The notes below the pieces were generated by a model that was given only the letters and a program-made list of their open reading frames with translations, did not search any database and was not told where the DNA came from. From Liolophura sinensis (taxonomy: Eukaryota; Mollusca; Polyplacophora; Chitonida; Chitonidae), in the NCBI RefSeq assembly GCF_032854445.1, contig NC_088295.1:61549249-61609248 (forward strand): a stretch of DNA of 60,000 bases. Reading direction: 5' to 3'. The stretch's first letter is position 1; each line of letters starts with the position of its first letter. The position numbers and the translations under genes were made by a program. Positions 34,056-46,556 of the stretch are shown here, in pieces.

Positions 34056-34514
34056 AAATAAAATGAATTAACAATACTTTTGGTATATAGTTGGACGAGA
34101 AAACCTGTGTTTCTGTCCATTCATCCGGGTCTATACAAACTTGGGTCTGCATATCTGTGCGCATGTGTAGGTGACATATGGGAAAGTTTGTCAGTAACTT
34201 GCCAAATGTCGATAGCTTACAACAATCCAATAAATATTGTATACTTGTATCCGGACACTGTTGATATCCCTGTGAGCGAGACTGGAGAATATATTTCTCA
34301 GGACCGTAGGAGCAAGCACGGGCGAGTAAATTTTCCCTGGAAACACCCTTTAGAAATTCGCAACAGCTACAAGTCAAAGTTTTCTTACATTCAGACTTGT
34401 CGTTAAGAGAACGGCCAATGATGAAAGACAGGATGTCAACAATTTGAGCCACCGACAGGACCGACCGATAGACAAGCCGACAGAACTGTGTGTCACAGCT
34501 ACAAAGAAAAAATG

Positions 34515-34600
34515 ACGTGCGCGTGATTCGGATTCGAACCTGTGTCTACTTGCTTAGGAGGTGGGCCATCTCATTCTCTGTCAAAGCACTGTGATTATAC
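34515..34600 (-). mobile_element. tRNA-like SINE head fragment
   Basis: ggattcgaacctgtgtctac complements a tRNA B box, followed by an A-box-like end. No complete cloverleaf was found. Confidence 0.35.
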
Positions 34601-34854
34601 GATAAGGGATTCTAGCCCTCTTTATTAAATTTTATGACAAGGTGTAAGCCTGAACAATTTTGCGATGACCTTGGTTCCCACGACTGTCAACCAGGTAGAC
34701 AAGCGTGTGAGATATCCGGTAGTCCTTTGTATAATTATATTCTGTTCTGTTCATGCATGAAATCCACACAGCGTCCACAAATTGTTGTCCTTGGCCTTGA
34801 AAAATAGGATGTGTCAGATGAAGTCTAGAGGTGGGTTTATTCATGAAATGGGAA

Positions 34855-35080
34855 GCTGGACGTGGTCTAACGGTTAAATGTGCTTGCCTTTGAATCGCTG
34901 GGACACACAGGTTGCAGGTCCAAAACCAGCCTTGGGCAGAAAAATTGCACATTCCCCCTTTCTCGCTGCTTGTGGGGCCTTGGTCACTGTAAGGCTCGAA
35001 GACGCTCGTATGGCCACAAGACAACTTGTCTCTCATCAATATGATGATGCGTATCAGTGTGACATCGGCCTGTCACACTG
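34855..35080 (+). mobile_element. tRNA-derived SINE family 4
   Basis: Head gacgtggtctaacggttaaa (A box) and cacaggttgcaggtcc (B box), body with ccccctttctcgctgcttgt, end gcctgtcacactgaaacaa running into a long (TA)n tract. Confidence 0.65.
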
Positions 35081-35081
35081 A

Positions 35082-35422
<341 letters not shown>

Positions 35423-35432
35423 ATAGTAATAA

Positions 35433-35668
35433 TGGGGCCTCCGTGGCCAAGAACTCAGCGTGCCAGTTCGGCGCAATAACCCAACAGCCTCTCACCAATG
35501 CGGTTGCGGTGAGTTCAAGTTGACCTCATGCTGGGTGACAGCAACCTGCGGATTGTCGTTGGTTTCCCTCGGCTCTGTCCGGTTTCCTTCCGCCATAAAG
35601 CCAGCCGCCATCGTATAAGTGAAATAATCTTGAGTACTGCGTAAAACACCAATCAAATAAATAAATCA
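35433..35668 (+). mobile_element. SINE family 1 copy
   Basis: Head ggggcctccgtggccaagaa, B box gagttcaagttgacc, tail gcgtaaaacaccaatcaaat plus AAAT units. Confidence 0.85.
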
Positions 35669-36896
35669 TAACCTCTGTAGTGCAAGTTATGGCTCAGATT
35701 ATTTTCAAATTCCCAGCACCCCTTTTGAATGAACAACATGTCCAAGAGTAACAGTAAGGTCAAGTCTGAAGAAATCGATAATAATGCGATAGTATGTTTA
35801 AACTATGGGTCTGGTCAACACCTTGATGTTCACGCAGTTAATCTGTCGTGCATTGATCTATCATTTCATAGTCCTACTTAATGTTTCAGTTACGCTTGGT
35901 TATAACATTGTGGTTCCACTTGTGCTATTCGTTACGTTGTTATTTTTATAGCTATGATGAATATTTTGTCTGATAGAGTTAATCCCCATTAATCCCCCTT
36001 AATCTCCCCCTGTGTTGCTATTGAGTTGTTTAAGCGTGTATTAAAAGTTAAGCCGGGCTTAAATCTTAATAGCTGTCGTGCTTTATAATGCAAAAATAAC
36101 GGACTTTAGTCCTGACTAAAGTTAATACCGGTCTATCTACTAATTCACTTTTGAACAACAGGAACGTGCAGGGATAAAAGATAAATTTTAAAGATACCAT
36201 GATCAGGTACACGGTGTTTATTTAGTTCAGCAGAGATCAGTATAATATTTTACGTATAAATGTAGAGATCAAAATTAAAAATTCTATGAGAAGCAAACAT
36301 ACTCAGTCTCTTTTTCGAACATACCGAGAAGAAACAAAAAGAAAGAATGAAATCATGTACATTTATTAATAATGATATATGCAAAATAAAATGTAATCTC
36401 GTTCTTCTGTAAAGCTTAAATCGTCTGTTTTTTCTAACTGCTACAATTTTCATTGGCCATGGCAATTTGCTATAACTCCTAACTTTCGACTTTGTGAAGT
36501 AAGTAAACGATTACACTTGACCTCCACATTCCATCTCTAATCAGATTACTCATGTTCTATGTGACACCACAATGCCCAACCCCCACACCCACACACCACC
36601 CTCCGCCCCCTGCACCCTCTCTCCCGCCGACAAGCCGCTCACATCCTTGTAAACCGCCATCTTGTTCTTCTTGTAGACTGAAATTAGACAAGTCACCAGC
36701 GCTATTCATCGATGCATTGGGAAACAATGTTGTTAAATTGTGGGTTCATTACGTATTCATTGGTTGTCATTTCACGTAGTGCACAAGAACATTACTATCC
36801 TTTTGAGGAAATAGAGAATGTTGAAGAAGGACCGCCGCACTTCTTCAGCTTTTGCTTGATATTACGTTATCATGACAGTTTCATAATAGGAATATA

Positions 36897-37072
36897 GGGG
36901 CCTCTGTGGCTTAGTTGGTTAGCGCGCTAGCGCAGCGTAATGATCCAGGGGCCTCACACCAATGCGGTCGCTGTGAGTCCAGCTTATGCTAGCTTTCACT
37001 CCGGCCGTACGTGGGAAGGTCTACCAGCAGCCTGCGGTCAATGTATTATGGGTGGGGGAAACAGGCGCTTAG
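36897..37072 (+). mobile_element. SINE family 1, head part
   Basis: ggggcctctgtggcttagtt, ggttagcgcgctagcgcagc (A box), gtgggaaggtctaccagcag; tail absent. Confidence 0.8.
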
Positions 37073-37077
37073 AATAA

Positions 37078-37192
37078 ACCACCAAAGAATATTTCACTTA
37101 TACGACTGTGTCCAGAGGCCCCGTGAGAGGAGGAACCGGGCTAAGCCCGAGGGAAACCCACAACCATTCGCAGGTTGCTAGCAAGCCTTCCC
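37078..37192 (-). mobile_element. SINE family 1, tail part in opposite orientation
   Basis: aaagaatatttcacttatac ... gaggaaccgggctaagcccg ... cgcaggttgctagcaagcc; directly follows the plus-oriented head at 36897. Confidence 0.75.
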
Positions 37193-37379
37193 ACGCCAGT
37201 TACATATGTAATACTGGTGAAAAGCCAGTTATCTTCTTTTAAGATTACACAAAAGAGAGCTGCATCTGCATCGTAATTGCCAGCAAGGCGCCAAGAATAA
37301 TGAAAGCAGGAAAGCCTTGGAAATCCCCTGTAAGAGAATGGCGTTTGATTTCAAGTCTTGAGCATCACTTGTGTTTTAC

Positions 37380-37513
37380 CTTTGATTGAGTTTCCACAAC
37401 ACGCCCACGCACATGGCCAGCACCAGGACAATGATTAGCATGGCCACACACCCAGCCAGAAACACACCTGCCACTTCTGCTTCGTTCAGCATGTACGTTC
37501 TGAGATGAAGATT
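37380..37513 (-). CDS. Ig gene: transmembrane exon
   Basis: It encodes MLNEAEVAGVFLAGCVAML then IIVLVLAMCVGVLWKLNQR and donor G|GTAAAA. About 25 uncharged residues followed by WKLNQR are typical of a single-pass type I segment with a basic stop-transfer. The acceptor may be at 37513 or 37499. Linkage to the Ig exons is inferred from strand and proximity. Confidence 0.5.
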
Positions 37514-40500
37514 CTGTTGAGCAAACAGATAAAATATTATAAACATAGATGTTTGGAAGTTTTTTGTTTTAACAAAACCTTTATACTCTAAAAGAACTTA
37601 CATATACATTGAAACCTAAATGCTGTATAACATTTATTGATTCATTAATTTGAGTAACATTTAATTTTTAAACTAATGTTGTCGACGTAGGTAAGGTTAA
37701 TGGATAGAGTGAGTGAGTGCTTGGGGTTTAACGTCGTACTTAACAATTTTTCAGTCATATGACGGACGAAGGAAACCTGAGCCCGCGATGTGCCTCCCTT
37801 GTCGCAGGGACGGATTTCCAGCGCTCTTTATCTAGTGCTGCTTCACTGAGACGGCTTAGCGAAGGCAAGTAAGCCTCCACGCCCGAGCCATAATACTGAT
37901 ACGTATTCTGGCCAAGCAGGGAAGTTACAACTTCCTCTTTTAAGGTTTTAGTGTGACTCGACTCCGGATTGATCCTGGATCTACCTCTCCCGCAGCCGAC
38001 GCTCTACCAACTGTGCTAGTGGGGCCGGTTTAATAGATAGAGGAAGTAGAAATGCCCGGAGAAAACCACAGTACTTCGGCAGGTATCTTGTGGAGCATCT
38101 TGACCTATAGCCACAGTCTATCCAGTGACACCTGACTGTGAGCCTTCGAACTTCGAACTTTTTTCATTTGTATTTGCTGATTTACAGCAGCTTCGCACAT
38201 TACTTATGGAAACAGCCTGATAGCCTTAACAGAGCATCATAATGTTCTCTAAGCCAATGTTTCGGAAAACGTTTATGTATATAAGCAATCTAGTTGTCTT
38301 TTAAGTCTGATATGGCGCTAAAACAAACCTTCAGTGCAAACAGTTATCTCGGCAGATTTCCTCATCATCATGGATGTGTTATAGTGTCTATATTCCACGC
38401 GGCACAATACAATGACGTCATCAGAGTTCCATGGCACGTGCCTGTAGCTCAAGATACTCGTCATGTTCGCTTGGCAAACTGTCAGATGATTTGTTCACAG
38501 TTGTCCTTGCGTTACCAATATTGTAGATTGTGTTGTTGTTGCTCAGGTACCCACCTAACAGTGTTCCATTCCGCTGGTAAATTAATTTCCACCTTGCATC
38601 TGAGGTCAAAGGTTTCCCACCGAAAGCGTACACGTCACAGCGGTCATGAGATTTCATGTGGTGTCCAGGGCAGCGTCTTCCCACCCTTGATGACTGGCGG
38701 GTGTGAGAAGGTTTCTGTAAACACATGTATAAACAATGGAAGAAATCTTTGCATGGATGAATGTATGTTTGTCCTGTGGTTTCCACCACAAACATTCATC
38801 AGACTAACTTTACACGTCCCAGTTACTTTCCTTGGGAAGCAAGGAAATGCAATTTCCAAGTATTCGAAAAATTGCGTGTTTGCGCAAGTTAGACAATGAT
38901 GACGTCACTGCACCAACAGTAGTAATATTGAACGGAACTTTTTTTTTTACTGATAATTTTATGTTGAGCGTCAGATGTCAGATATGTCCCCACTCCCAAA
39001 AATAGAATAACACACTCGAAAACATTACAGAATTTTCACAATACGGTTGCAAGAAGCCGTCGACGGCGCTCAGTTGTATCGTTTTGCATAGAATTCAGAG
39101 GAGACCGCAGTATAATGTATGTCAGATGCGCGAGGGAAAGGTCACCAATAACCTCCTGAATGTCTCCCATGATTTACTCAGGGAACTCCGGTTTCCTATA
39201 CAGCCATAAATCTCGTCTCCAGACAAGTTTCGTTCGTAGAGCGATAAATAAAACGTAGTCGTAAGATAATAAGTAAAGACATAAACTCAAACATCTGGTA
39301 GTCTATCTTGCAGCCTTCTTTGAAATCTTAGACATGGACAACAGTTTAAGGACAACAAACAGGAAGAATTTTGTTGGCAACTACTCGAACGGACGTCATA
39401 TAGTATCAACTATAAAGCCCAAGAGAAACTTCCCTCGATGGCCGAAAGATATTACTGGTTTTCTACGTAAGATATTACTGGTTTTCTACGTAAGATGAAG
39501 GTCCGTGTTGAGTTCAAAGTAAAGTCATGTCTCACACTTCTGAAGAAGAAGGAACAGCCTTGTAGTTCCGCGCTTGTCGCTAGGGGACCAGAGTCAGGGT
39601 GACAGGACATCATGTCTGCAAAATCACCACGAAAATTTCATGGATTGGTACTACGCCGAAAACAACCCCAAACAGACAAGCAAATAAACGCCAGTAAAAA
39701 TCATAACCAACAAGGACGAAGTCTATCCGGCTTACTTACGGGGCTCCGTGATGGTTCCTTGATTGCTATCCGCCGTCCCTTGGTTTCCGGAAGCCACGCA
39801 GACAAAAGCCAAGTTATCCTTACAGCTTGTGGATGTGATGGTCAGAGTGATGGCACTCCGACCTTGCTGGACCACTCCAGTGAGGTAAGATCGTTGTCTG
39901 TAGTCGTAGTCTCTTCCCCAGGTCTGCAGACCGCTTGCGGAAAGCTCCACCACAGGTTTCATGACGTACCTCTGCGTGATTTGTCCGCCATTGTCGTTCC
40001 TCTCTGGTGTTGTGAAGACCATTATGGTTTGTACGGACAACGACCGTATTTGACCAACAGCATATTGATCCTTCCGTTCCTCCGCACAAAATATGGTAGC
40101 GGACGGTGTTCCGGATGAAGAGTCTATGCCTCTTTGGATGTCAAGTCTGACACACTCAACTAGAATAAAACAACAGCGAAGGGTTTAACCAAAATGATCT
40201 TCAAGTGCAAGTATAGCGTGCCAGAAGACAAAAAGCATGCGTGAATTTTCACGTGATAAATCTGCCTAGGTTAAATAATTAATTAGATACTGTGCCATTT
40301 ACAGTCAAAATAATTAAAGACATGCAGCATAGAAAGTAAAACCAGAGCAGCGACGACAGTGTGATAGCTGACAAATTTACACACGGTGAAATATGGCCTC
40401 TTATCAATTTACCTCAGTCAGGGTTTTATTCTAACTGTTCATGTAAATGGATAAATGGTAGCCATTACACGCCCTTTAGCACCATGGCTTAAGCAGAATC

Positions 40501-43048
40501 AGGTGAGAAAAATTGCATTGATGTTGACAGCAATTTATTTTACGTCACTGCTTTAGAAGTACTCAAAACGCTGTATTGTCATCACATTTAACATAAGTAT
40601 GACAATACCACAATGCACAGGGACCAGGCCTCGAAGATGCTTAGTACACCAGCAGAATCCTGGTTTATGCAGGAATACAACATAATTAAAGACGTACAGC
40701 ACAGGGAGTAAAACCTGAGCAGCGAATATGCGCAGTTACATTCTCAATAATCACAAGAAGTGGAATATACTTAGGTACGGCGTAAAACAACAATCAAATA
40801 AATAAATAAATCAATAATCATAAGATAAGAAGAAGCTCATTCATTGATGACACTAGGCCACACGTGGACATTCGTCTCAGCATCAGGGTCAATATTTATC
40901 AAACGTTTTAAAACTTAAGTCAAAACTTCAAGCACAGCTGTGATTAATATGTTTTGCCTCAGGAAGTTGAAAATTTGTACACAGATTCTTTATTGTAGAA
41001 GAATATGACAACCACAATTTCAGTACTTTAATTTTTTGACTTTAGCTTTTTAAGCTTTTGAAATTTATGACTCAGCCTTAAGTTGTTAAATGCGTGTCGC
41101 GTGTGCGTTTCGTTTTCGTGGGAGGATGTATATTAGAAGATGAATTCAAAATTATGTTTGATTTCAATTACTGTTATGTTTAGCAATACGTGTTAAACGG
41201 GATTTAATTTTATGCAACTGCGTGTGTCGACAGGGCGGTGCACACAGTTACTAAATAACAACAATATACACTAAAGCGATGTGACTCATGACATCCATGT
41301 TTACTACACACGCTCTGTTTATGGCGTGATATTTTGATGTTATGCCGCAATCGTGAAAATGCTGTAAATCTTATACATATATAATTTGGACAGATTGCGA
41401 GCGTTACCTCTTGGCCCAAATACAAAAATGGTGACCATGTGGGATTAATGCATGTCATAATGTTATAACTGGGATAATTTGGTGCACGCCTACCGTAATT
41501 ATACGGATTGCTGGCGTGTTCTGCACGTAGATGTTAAATTTGGTAACTGGGATAGGTTCAGATTGATGCATGTCGGCCTTAAATGTCATAGTTGGGACAA
41601 TTTGGTTAGTTCTTTTTACCAGTTATGCCAATACGAACAAAGGCTGTGAGCCCAGCGCATCACGCTTGTTTACACGTTATCGAAATACGAACAACGGCCG
41701 TGAGCCCATTGAAGCCGTAGATTGAAACAGTTATATAAGTCAGCGTTTGTATGACAGCAACAACAACAACATGAAGTGCAAAGCACATTATTAAAGGCAG
41801 ATGGAAATACATGCGACTTTTTCTCTACATGAAGCTTGCACAATGCTTGTTAGAGAGATTACATGTGTGTGACGTCACACTATTCCGGAAGGATAAAGGG
41901 ATGACACGTTACTGTGTGTATGACTCAGAATCTATGCCTACTGTTCTCAGTAGGTAATCCTCAGATAGTTCTGTGTTACCGTGCTGGCTGTGATAATTAT
42001 TTCCTTATAGACTTTACACATGATTCAGCTTGATGATTTGCCCAGCTAACGGCAATTAAGTGGGTATTTTTTGTTCCTTGTTTTGCTTTGAGTCAGATTT
42101 CATGAAGCCGGTTTCATGAAGCCGGTTTCACGAAGCTCACTTATCTAAGTAAGCCCTTAACTATCATGACAACATATATTGTTGAGATATAAAGTGCACT
42201 TAGCTAAGGGCGCCTTAACATAAAGTAAACTTCATGAAACCCGCCCCAGGAATGTTGACAGGTACTTGGTGAGTTACGATAGATATTCCCGGGTGTACTT
42301 TACTCTGCCAAAACTAAATTATTCATTTTATTTCTGGAGTAGAGGTAAACTCCGACAAGTTAACGTTGATTAATTAATATTCAGATGGATTAAAGTCTAT
42401 TGTTGTACGGGAATGCAGACATAACCAAGGGAACGATTCATTGTTTTGGCCTACATTTCATATTTCATTCTAGTGTTCCTGTCTATTCTCTTCACGAAAC
42501 TTGCAGTATTTTAAGTATAGAATTCTGTTATTTGTATCTCAATGCAAAGCTCTAAAACAGAGTGAAACCAGAGAGTAAAACGTCTGATAAAATATTAGCG
42601 CTAGATTGTAACCTTTTGTCAGGGGAAATAAATAACGGTATCAGAACAATGTTCTGTTAATTTTAACAGATAGCCTGAGTTTTGATAGAATAAATTCGGT
42701 TATTATAACACAATAATCTGTCATGGTCAACGTGATATTATGTTACAATCTTTATGTATATGTGTGCTACATTTAAGTGTACAATCTGGTGCGATAACAG
42801 AACAATCTGCTGAAATAAGTACATGTGCATTTTAGCAACACTCAGACATCAGACTTTCTGATCAATTCAACAGATTATTTCTTGGAGATATACATAGGCC
42901 TATAATAGAACATTTTGGTGTATATACTTACGCATAAGGCAGATAATTGTCAATTACATGCTTTCAGTAGTATAGTGGAGGTTGATATACATGTATGTAG
43001 ACACTCACCTATCAGTACATTCGCTACCATAGCAATAACAGCAGTTAT
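37380..43048 (-). CDS. Immunoglobulin-superfamily transmembrane protein (partial model)
   Basis: Minus-strand exons 43009-43048 (hydrophobic leader), 39740-40159 (Ig-like 1), 38329-38714 (Ig-like 2) and 37380-37513 (transmembrane) form a plausible cell-surface receptor or adhesion molecule. Ig exons are in phase 1-1, typical of extracellular Ig modules. The leader ends with G that joins Ig-1 in frame. Ig-2 carries two +1 shifts; 386 nt becomes 384 when corrected. The Ig-2 to transmembrane junction is out of phase as drawn, so an exon may be missing. The first Met and the cytoplasmic tail are not located. No orthologue was recognised. Function unknown. Confidence 0.55.
37705..38030 (-). mobile_element. 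SINE family 2, full length
   Basis: Read on the minus strand: head with gcacagttggtagagcgtcg (A box), gatccaggatcaatccgga, gagtcacactaaaacc, body ggaggcttacttgccttcgc, tail ttgttaagtacgacgttaaa plus a cactcactc end. In the Ig gene's introns. Confidence 0.8.
38329..38714 (-). CDS. Ig gene: Ig-like domain 2 exon with two +1 shifts
   Basis: It reads QTFSHPPVIKGGKTLPW, then RCDVYAFGGKPLTSDARWKL, then DDVIVLCRVEYRHYNT. C-x-x-x-x-x-GGKP, W and D-x-x-x-x-x-C match an Ig C2-type domain, but the three parts lie in three frames. Surplus bases sit near 38645 and 38437. Donor G|GTTTGT, acceptor TTACAG. Confidence 0.55.
39447..39496. repeat. 25-bp direct duplication
   Basis: gatattactggttttctacg plus taa occurs twice in a row. 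Confidence 0.8.
39740..40159 (-). CDS. Ig gene: Ig-like domain 1 exon
   Basis: 420 nt, fully open, acceptor TTCTAG and donor C|GTAAGT. It reads ECVRLDIQRG, SATIFCAEERKD, QTWGRDYDYRQ, SAITLTITSTSCKDNLAFVC. The first Cys (IFC), L-T-I and D-x-x-x-F-x-C pattern resembles an Ig V-type fold. It is symmetric 1-1. The long plus-strand frame over this region is its antisense shadow. Confidence 0.6.
40330..40510 (-). repeat. Unclassified repeat R-A copy
   Basis: agagcagcgacgacagtgtg, atcaatttacctcagtcagg, ttttattctaactgttcatg; related to 20345-20500 and, inverted, to 18680-18790. Confidence 0.5.
40764..40815 (+). mobile_element. SINE family 1 3' end
   Basis: aggtacggcgtaaaacaaca followed by atcaaataaataaataaatc. 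Confidence 0.65.
42107..42245. mobile_element. Short palindromic MITE
   Basis: gccggtttcatgaagc (twice) at left, aacttcatgaaacccgcc at right as inverted ends; inside, acttatctaagtaagccctt and acttagctaagggcgcctta form a second stem. About 140 bp, no ORF. Confidence 0.65.
42650..42890. mobile_element. MITE family M1 copy
   Basis: ttctgttaattttaacagat at left, cagactttctgatcaattca plus acagatt at right; internal acaatctgctgaaataag matches 12061-12090. Confidence 0.65.
43009..43048 (-). CDS. Ig gene: leader exon
   Basis: 40 nt between TTTCAG and G|GTGAGT, encoding ITAVIAMVANVLI plus G. It is strongly hydrophobic and joins in frame to VECVRLDIQRG of Ig-1. The same frame is open upstream to 43144, so the start could instead lie in an unspliced exon. 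Confidence 0.4.
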
Positions 43049-43473
43049 CTGAAACAATAAAGGTACATAGAGTATTACGCTCTCATAACTACATGTACAA
43101 CGCATAAATGTTAGACACATACATGAGTCAGAGTCAGGTTTCAAATTTTATTTAAATAAGAACTGGCTTTGTGAAATCGACCCATGTGTTTCTTTTCGTC
43201 ATGGTACATATAGGTGCATATGTACTTGTGTGTTTGCTTGGCGTATGGCATCACTTTCAGCATTATTTCGGTCATATCACGACGGTGTCTCCGTGTTTTC
43301 AATGTGCCGAATTATTTATAGCGCTGCCTCACAGGAATGCCATGCCAAAGACACGACACCCTACCCAGTCATATTATACAACACCGTGCCTTCCCACAGT
43401 TGGCCTACATCGATTTATACTCACCTGGTGACAGAAGATATAGGTATGGCCTCACTCCGGATTGATTTATTTC

Positions 43474-43688
43474 CATGTATTTATTTGATTGGTGTTGATA
43501 CCGTGCTCAAAAATATTTCACTTATACGACAGGGGTCAGCATTGTTGTGGGAGGAAACCGGACAGGGTCCCAGGGAAACCCACGACCATCCGCAGTTTAC
43601 TGTAAGACCTTCCCATGTGCCAACGGAGAGGAAGCCAGCACGAGGTAGACTTGAACTTACAGCGTTTGCATTGGTGAGAGGCTACTTG
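43474..43688 (-). mobile_element. SINE family 1 copy
   Basis: Tail tttatttgattggtgttgat, body cagcattgttgtgggaggaa, middle cacgaccatccgcagtttac, head side gaactta-cagcg; head partly lost. Confidence 0.75.
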
Positions 43689-43857
43689 GATTTAACCCAG
43701 GCCTGCTGGATACTTTGTTCTCTCCGCCACTGAAGTGAAGTGATACGAGCGTGTATGCAACGAACGTAACGTGTATGCAACGCGCACGTAACATACAGGT
43801 ATGTAAGTGCACTCCAACATGATCCCTGACAATTCATTTCTCGTTCACAAACGTGTG

Positions 43858-43905
43858 CACTCAAAAAATTAATCTGTTAATTTTTATCAGAAAGTCTGTT
43901 AGTCT
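43858..43905. mobile_element. MITE family M1 end fragment
   Basis: gcactcaaaaaattaatctg, ttaatttttatcagaaagtc matches the M1 terminus. Confidence 0.6.
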
Positions 43906-43913
43906 AAACGAAT

Positions 43914-44335
43914 CGTTGAAACTTTTACCAAAAGTGATTGGGTGTCTGCTTGATTGGTTGGTTGATTGATTGATTAAGCGGAACAACTACAAATGTGCTC
44001 TTCGCAAAATATATATTTGTTTCACTGACCTTGAAACTTTTATTAAAAGTGATTGGGTGTTTGGTTGATTGATTGATTAAGCGGAACAACAACAAATGTG
44101 CTCTTCGCAAAACGTATATTTGTTGAACTAACGTTAAAACTTATATTAAAAGTGATCTGGTGATCAAGCGGAAGAGCTATAAATCTGCTCTTCGTAAAAC
44201 GAATATTTGTGGATCTGACGTGGAAACGTTCACCAAAAGTAACAGGATGTTTGGTTGATTAAGTGATTAAGGAGAAAAACTATGCACCTGGTCTGTGAAA
44301 AACGTGTATTTCTTGAACTTCTTGAAAGTGTTACG
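43914..44335. repeat. Tandem repeat, ~90-115-bp units, four copies
   Basis: Each unit has ccaaaagtgattgggtgt, a gattgatt stretch, aagcggaacaactacaaatg and tgctcttcgcaaaa. Spacings between aaagt motifs are 115, 103 and 87 bp. Confidence 0.8.
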
Positions 44336-44997
44336 TGGTACATATATATGAACTATATACAACGGCTTATTTGAAGAGTACAGTTCTCAGGGTGTTTATA
44401 AGTTTAGGTACTAGATGAAAGGATAAAGCCTACTTGTTGACGTTAATGTAAATTTTGGGTCATTGGAAAAAGACGCTTTTGTCCCACATTATAGCTGGAG
44501 GACATTAACACTGTATGACGTTAGGAACAAAAAGGAACAACCACGTGGGTTAGGAACAAAAATGAACTTTTGATAGAGGACCTGCCTTAGCAAAAAAGTT
44601 GAAAGTAAAATATTATTTTGTTCTGAATACTTAATATGCATACAAATTTCTTAATTTGTGAGTTTTGAAGACTGTACTAAAATGTAAAGAAAAGCGTTTA
44701 CAGTGTATATCAAAATTTCCACAGAGATGGAGACATATAATTTGTAGTGTCAATCTAATTGCCTAAAATCATTTTTAAAAAATGGCATGTTCTGAATACT
44801 TAATTTTCTTCGGAATTTTCTGGTCTTTGGTGTTTTTATATCACTCATTAAAGCAATTGAGATATATACAAACGCACTTGAACAATTTACAATTTCACGA
44901 ACAAACGCCCTATAGCATAGCGTTTTAATGGAAAGAGCATGACCGACCGACTAAGAATATACGAACTCTCCTGGGAACTGTGCTTCTTGAACACGTG

Positions 44998-45240
44998 ATC
45001 ATTTGGGTGGCCTGATGGTTGGCGCGTCCGCCATAAAGTCGGGAGACACCGGCATCGAATCCGGGTCGCGGATGTGTGATGACTTCTTCAGTGGCGGCAG
45101 CACTTTGGCACATGGACTCGCCCTGACACAAGAGGGCACAGTATACATGAATGGACCTATATCTAATGACTCCTCGTCATCATATGATTGAAATATTGAT
45201 TAATAGGATGTTAAACCCGAAGCATTCATTCATTCGTTCT
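44998..45240 (+). mobile_element. tRNA-derived SINE family 3, near full length
   Basis: Head gggtggcctgatggttggcg (A box) and ggcatcgaatccgggtcgcg (B box); body gtggcggcagcactttggca; tail catatgattgaaatattgat, ggatgttaaacccgaagc and cattcattcattc. Confidence 0.75.
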
Positions 45241-45795
45241 AAAACAGGGCCTTTCCGGTGCCTTTTATAAATCATGGCTGAAATGTGATGGAAATAATAA
45301 GAGGAAATGATGAACACATGTCCCCAACAGCTAGCTTTTAACGCACTTCATTCGTTTAAAATAAATAAGACAAGGAGACTGCATATCTGGTATCATTATA
45401 TCCTGCTTAATATTTATTTATATTAAAGAAGTGTTGCACAAAAGGAAAAGGAAAAATCCGGTGTAAATTTGAACACCCTAAGACTGAAAAGTAAGCTAAT
45501 GTGGACAATACAACGTTTCTAAAACACTAAAACAGGCGTGTAGAAAAATTGTAAAAATATTTGAAAAGTTTTCAAGGATAACGTCTTATGCAGATGTTAG
45601 CAGCCAGGCTCATGAATGCAGGGAACGGCACAGAACCAAAGACTCTATGTGTTTTCAGTGTAATTCCAGAAAAGAATATGTTATCACTGCAAAATACATG
45701 TCTCATATTATATTGGACAGAATTGTTCTGTTGTTGTAAAAGGCTAATTCTGCTGGTGTGACTGGATATTGTGTTATCTGCAACATAATATTATT

Positions 45796-45834
45796 TGTTA
45801 AGTACGACGTTAAACCCCAAGCATACACAAGCAC
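45796..45834 (+). mobile_element. SINE family 2 tail fragment
   Basis: ttgttaagtacgacgttaaa ccccaagca, the family-2 3' end. Confidence 0.55.
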
Positions 45835-45912
45835 ATAATGTTACACTCCAGTAACATACATGTTGTCATCTATTCTACATCACCCATACTATTATGTTAA
45901 AGGAAAAGAACT

Positions 45913-46277
45913 CTAAAATTCGAAGTAGGCATCACTTAATAGACCACTCAAAACTATGCATAAATATGCTTCCATATATTTTTTCCAGATTTTTGTGAAA
46001 AGGGTTAATTGCGCTCAAACATTTGAACTCTAAGGTTACTGATTACTGAAATAATGTTCCCCCAAATTCTTTTATTCTGATGAGAATCAGGAAAGAAGGT
46101 GATGTGACGTCAGAGTTCCTAGAAACCGTCAGTGTGACCCATACAGCCCACCATAGTTTTCAAATATTTGAATGCCTTTCAACACTCTTGAAAAAAATTT
46201 GAACAAAATAAATGAAAGTATTTTTACGCATACTCAGTAGTTTTCAGTTGTCTGTATGATGAACATTACCTCACATT
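45913..46277. mobile_element. Possible MITE with diverged inverted ends
   Basis: Left end gaagtaggcatcacttaata, gaccactcaaaactatgcat; its reverse complement resembles the end at 53028-53072 (tgcatagttttaagtggtct). Both copies share gtgacgtcag and ttttgaatgcct internally (second copy 52855-53072). Confidence 0.45.
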
Positions 46278-46556
46278 TTAGCTTTCCTTTACTTTTAATT
46301 TGACAGGTTCATTTCAGAGTGCACCAAAGAGAGCTAGATCTCAGCAAATAACTGTGAACAAAGACACATCAACAGCGACGAGAGCGGTGCTTCAGTCCCA
46401 TAAACCAACTAGAGCTGCAACGAACATGTCCATACGTAACACGCACACGTATATGTTTGCAGCGTATTGCAGTATTGACATTACTGAGAGTGTTGTACGT
46501 TCGACAGTGGAGATATGTACACGTAGTAACAACCACTATTACCACTAATGTAGCAT

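Larger units (their letters stand above)
40860..43008. other. Ig gene intron 1, non-coding
   Basis: No exon seen. It holds a palindromic MITE (42107-42245) and an M1 MITE copy (42650-42890). Near 41630-41700 a short motif (atacgaacaa-ggc-gtgagccca) is duplicated. Confidence 0.5.

Noticed and set aside
34515-34600. tRNA gene
   Set aside because: Only B-box and partial A-box similarity, no cloverleaf; better read as a SINE head.
39612-40118. 168-codon plus-strand frame
   Set aside because: Antisense shadow of the Ig-like 1 exon, which has splice sites and Ig-type Cys pattern on the minus strand.
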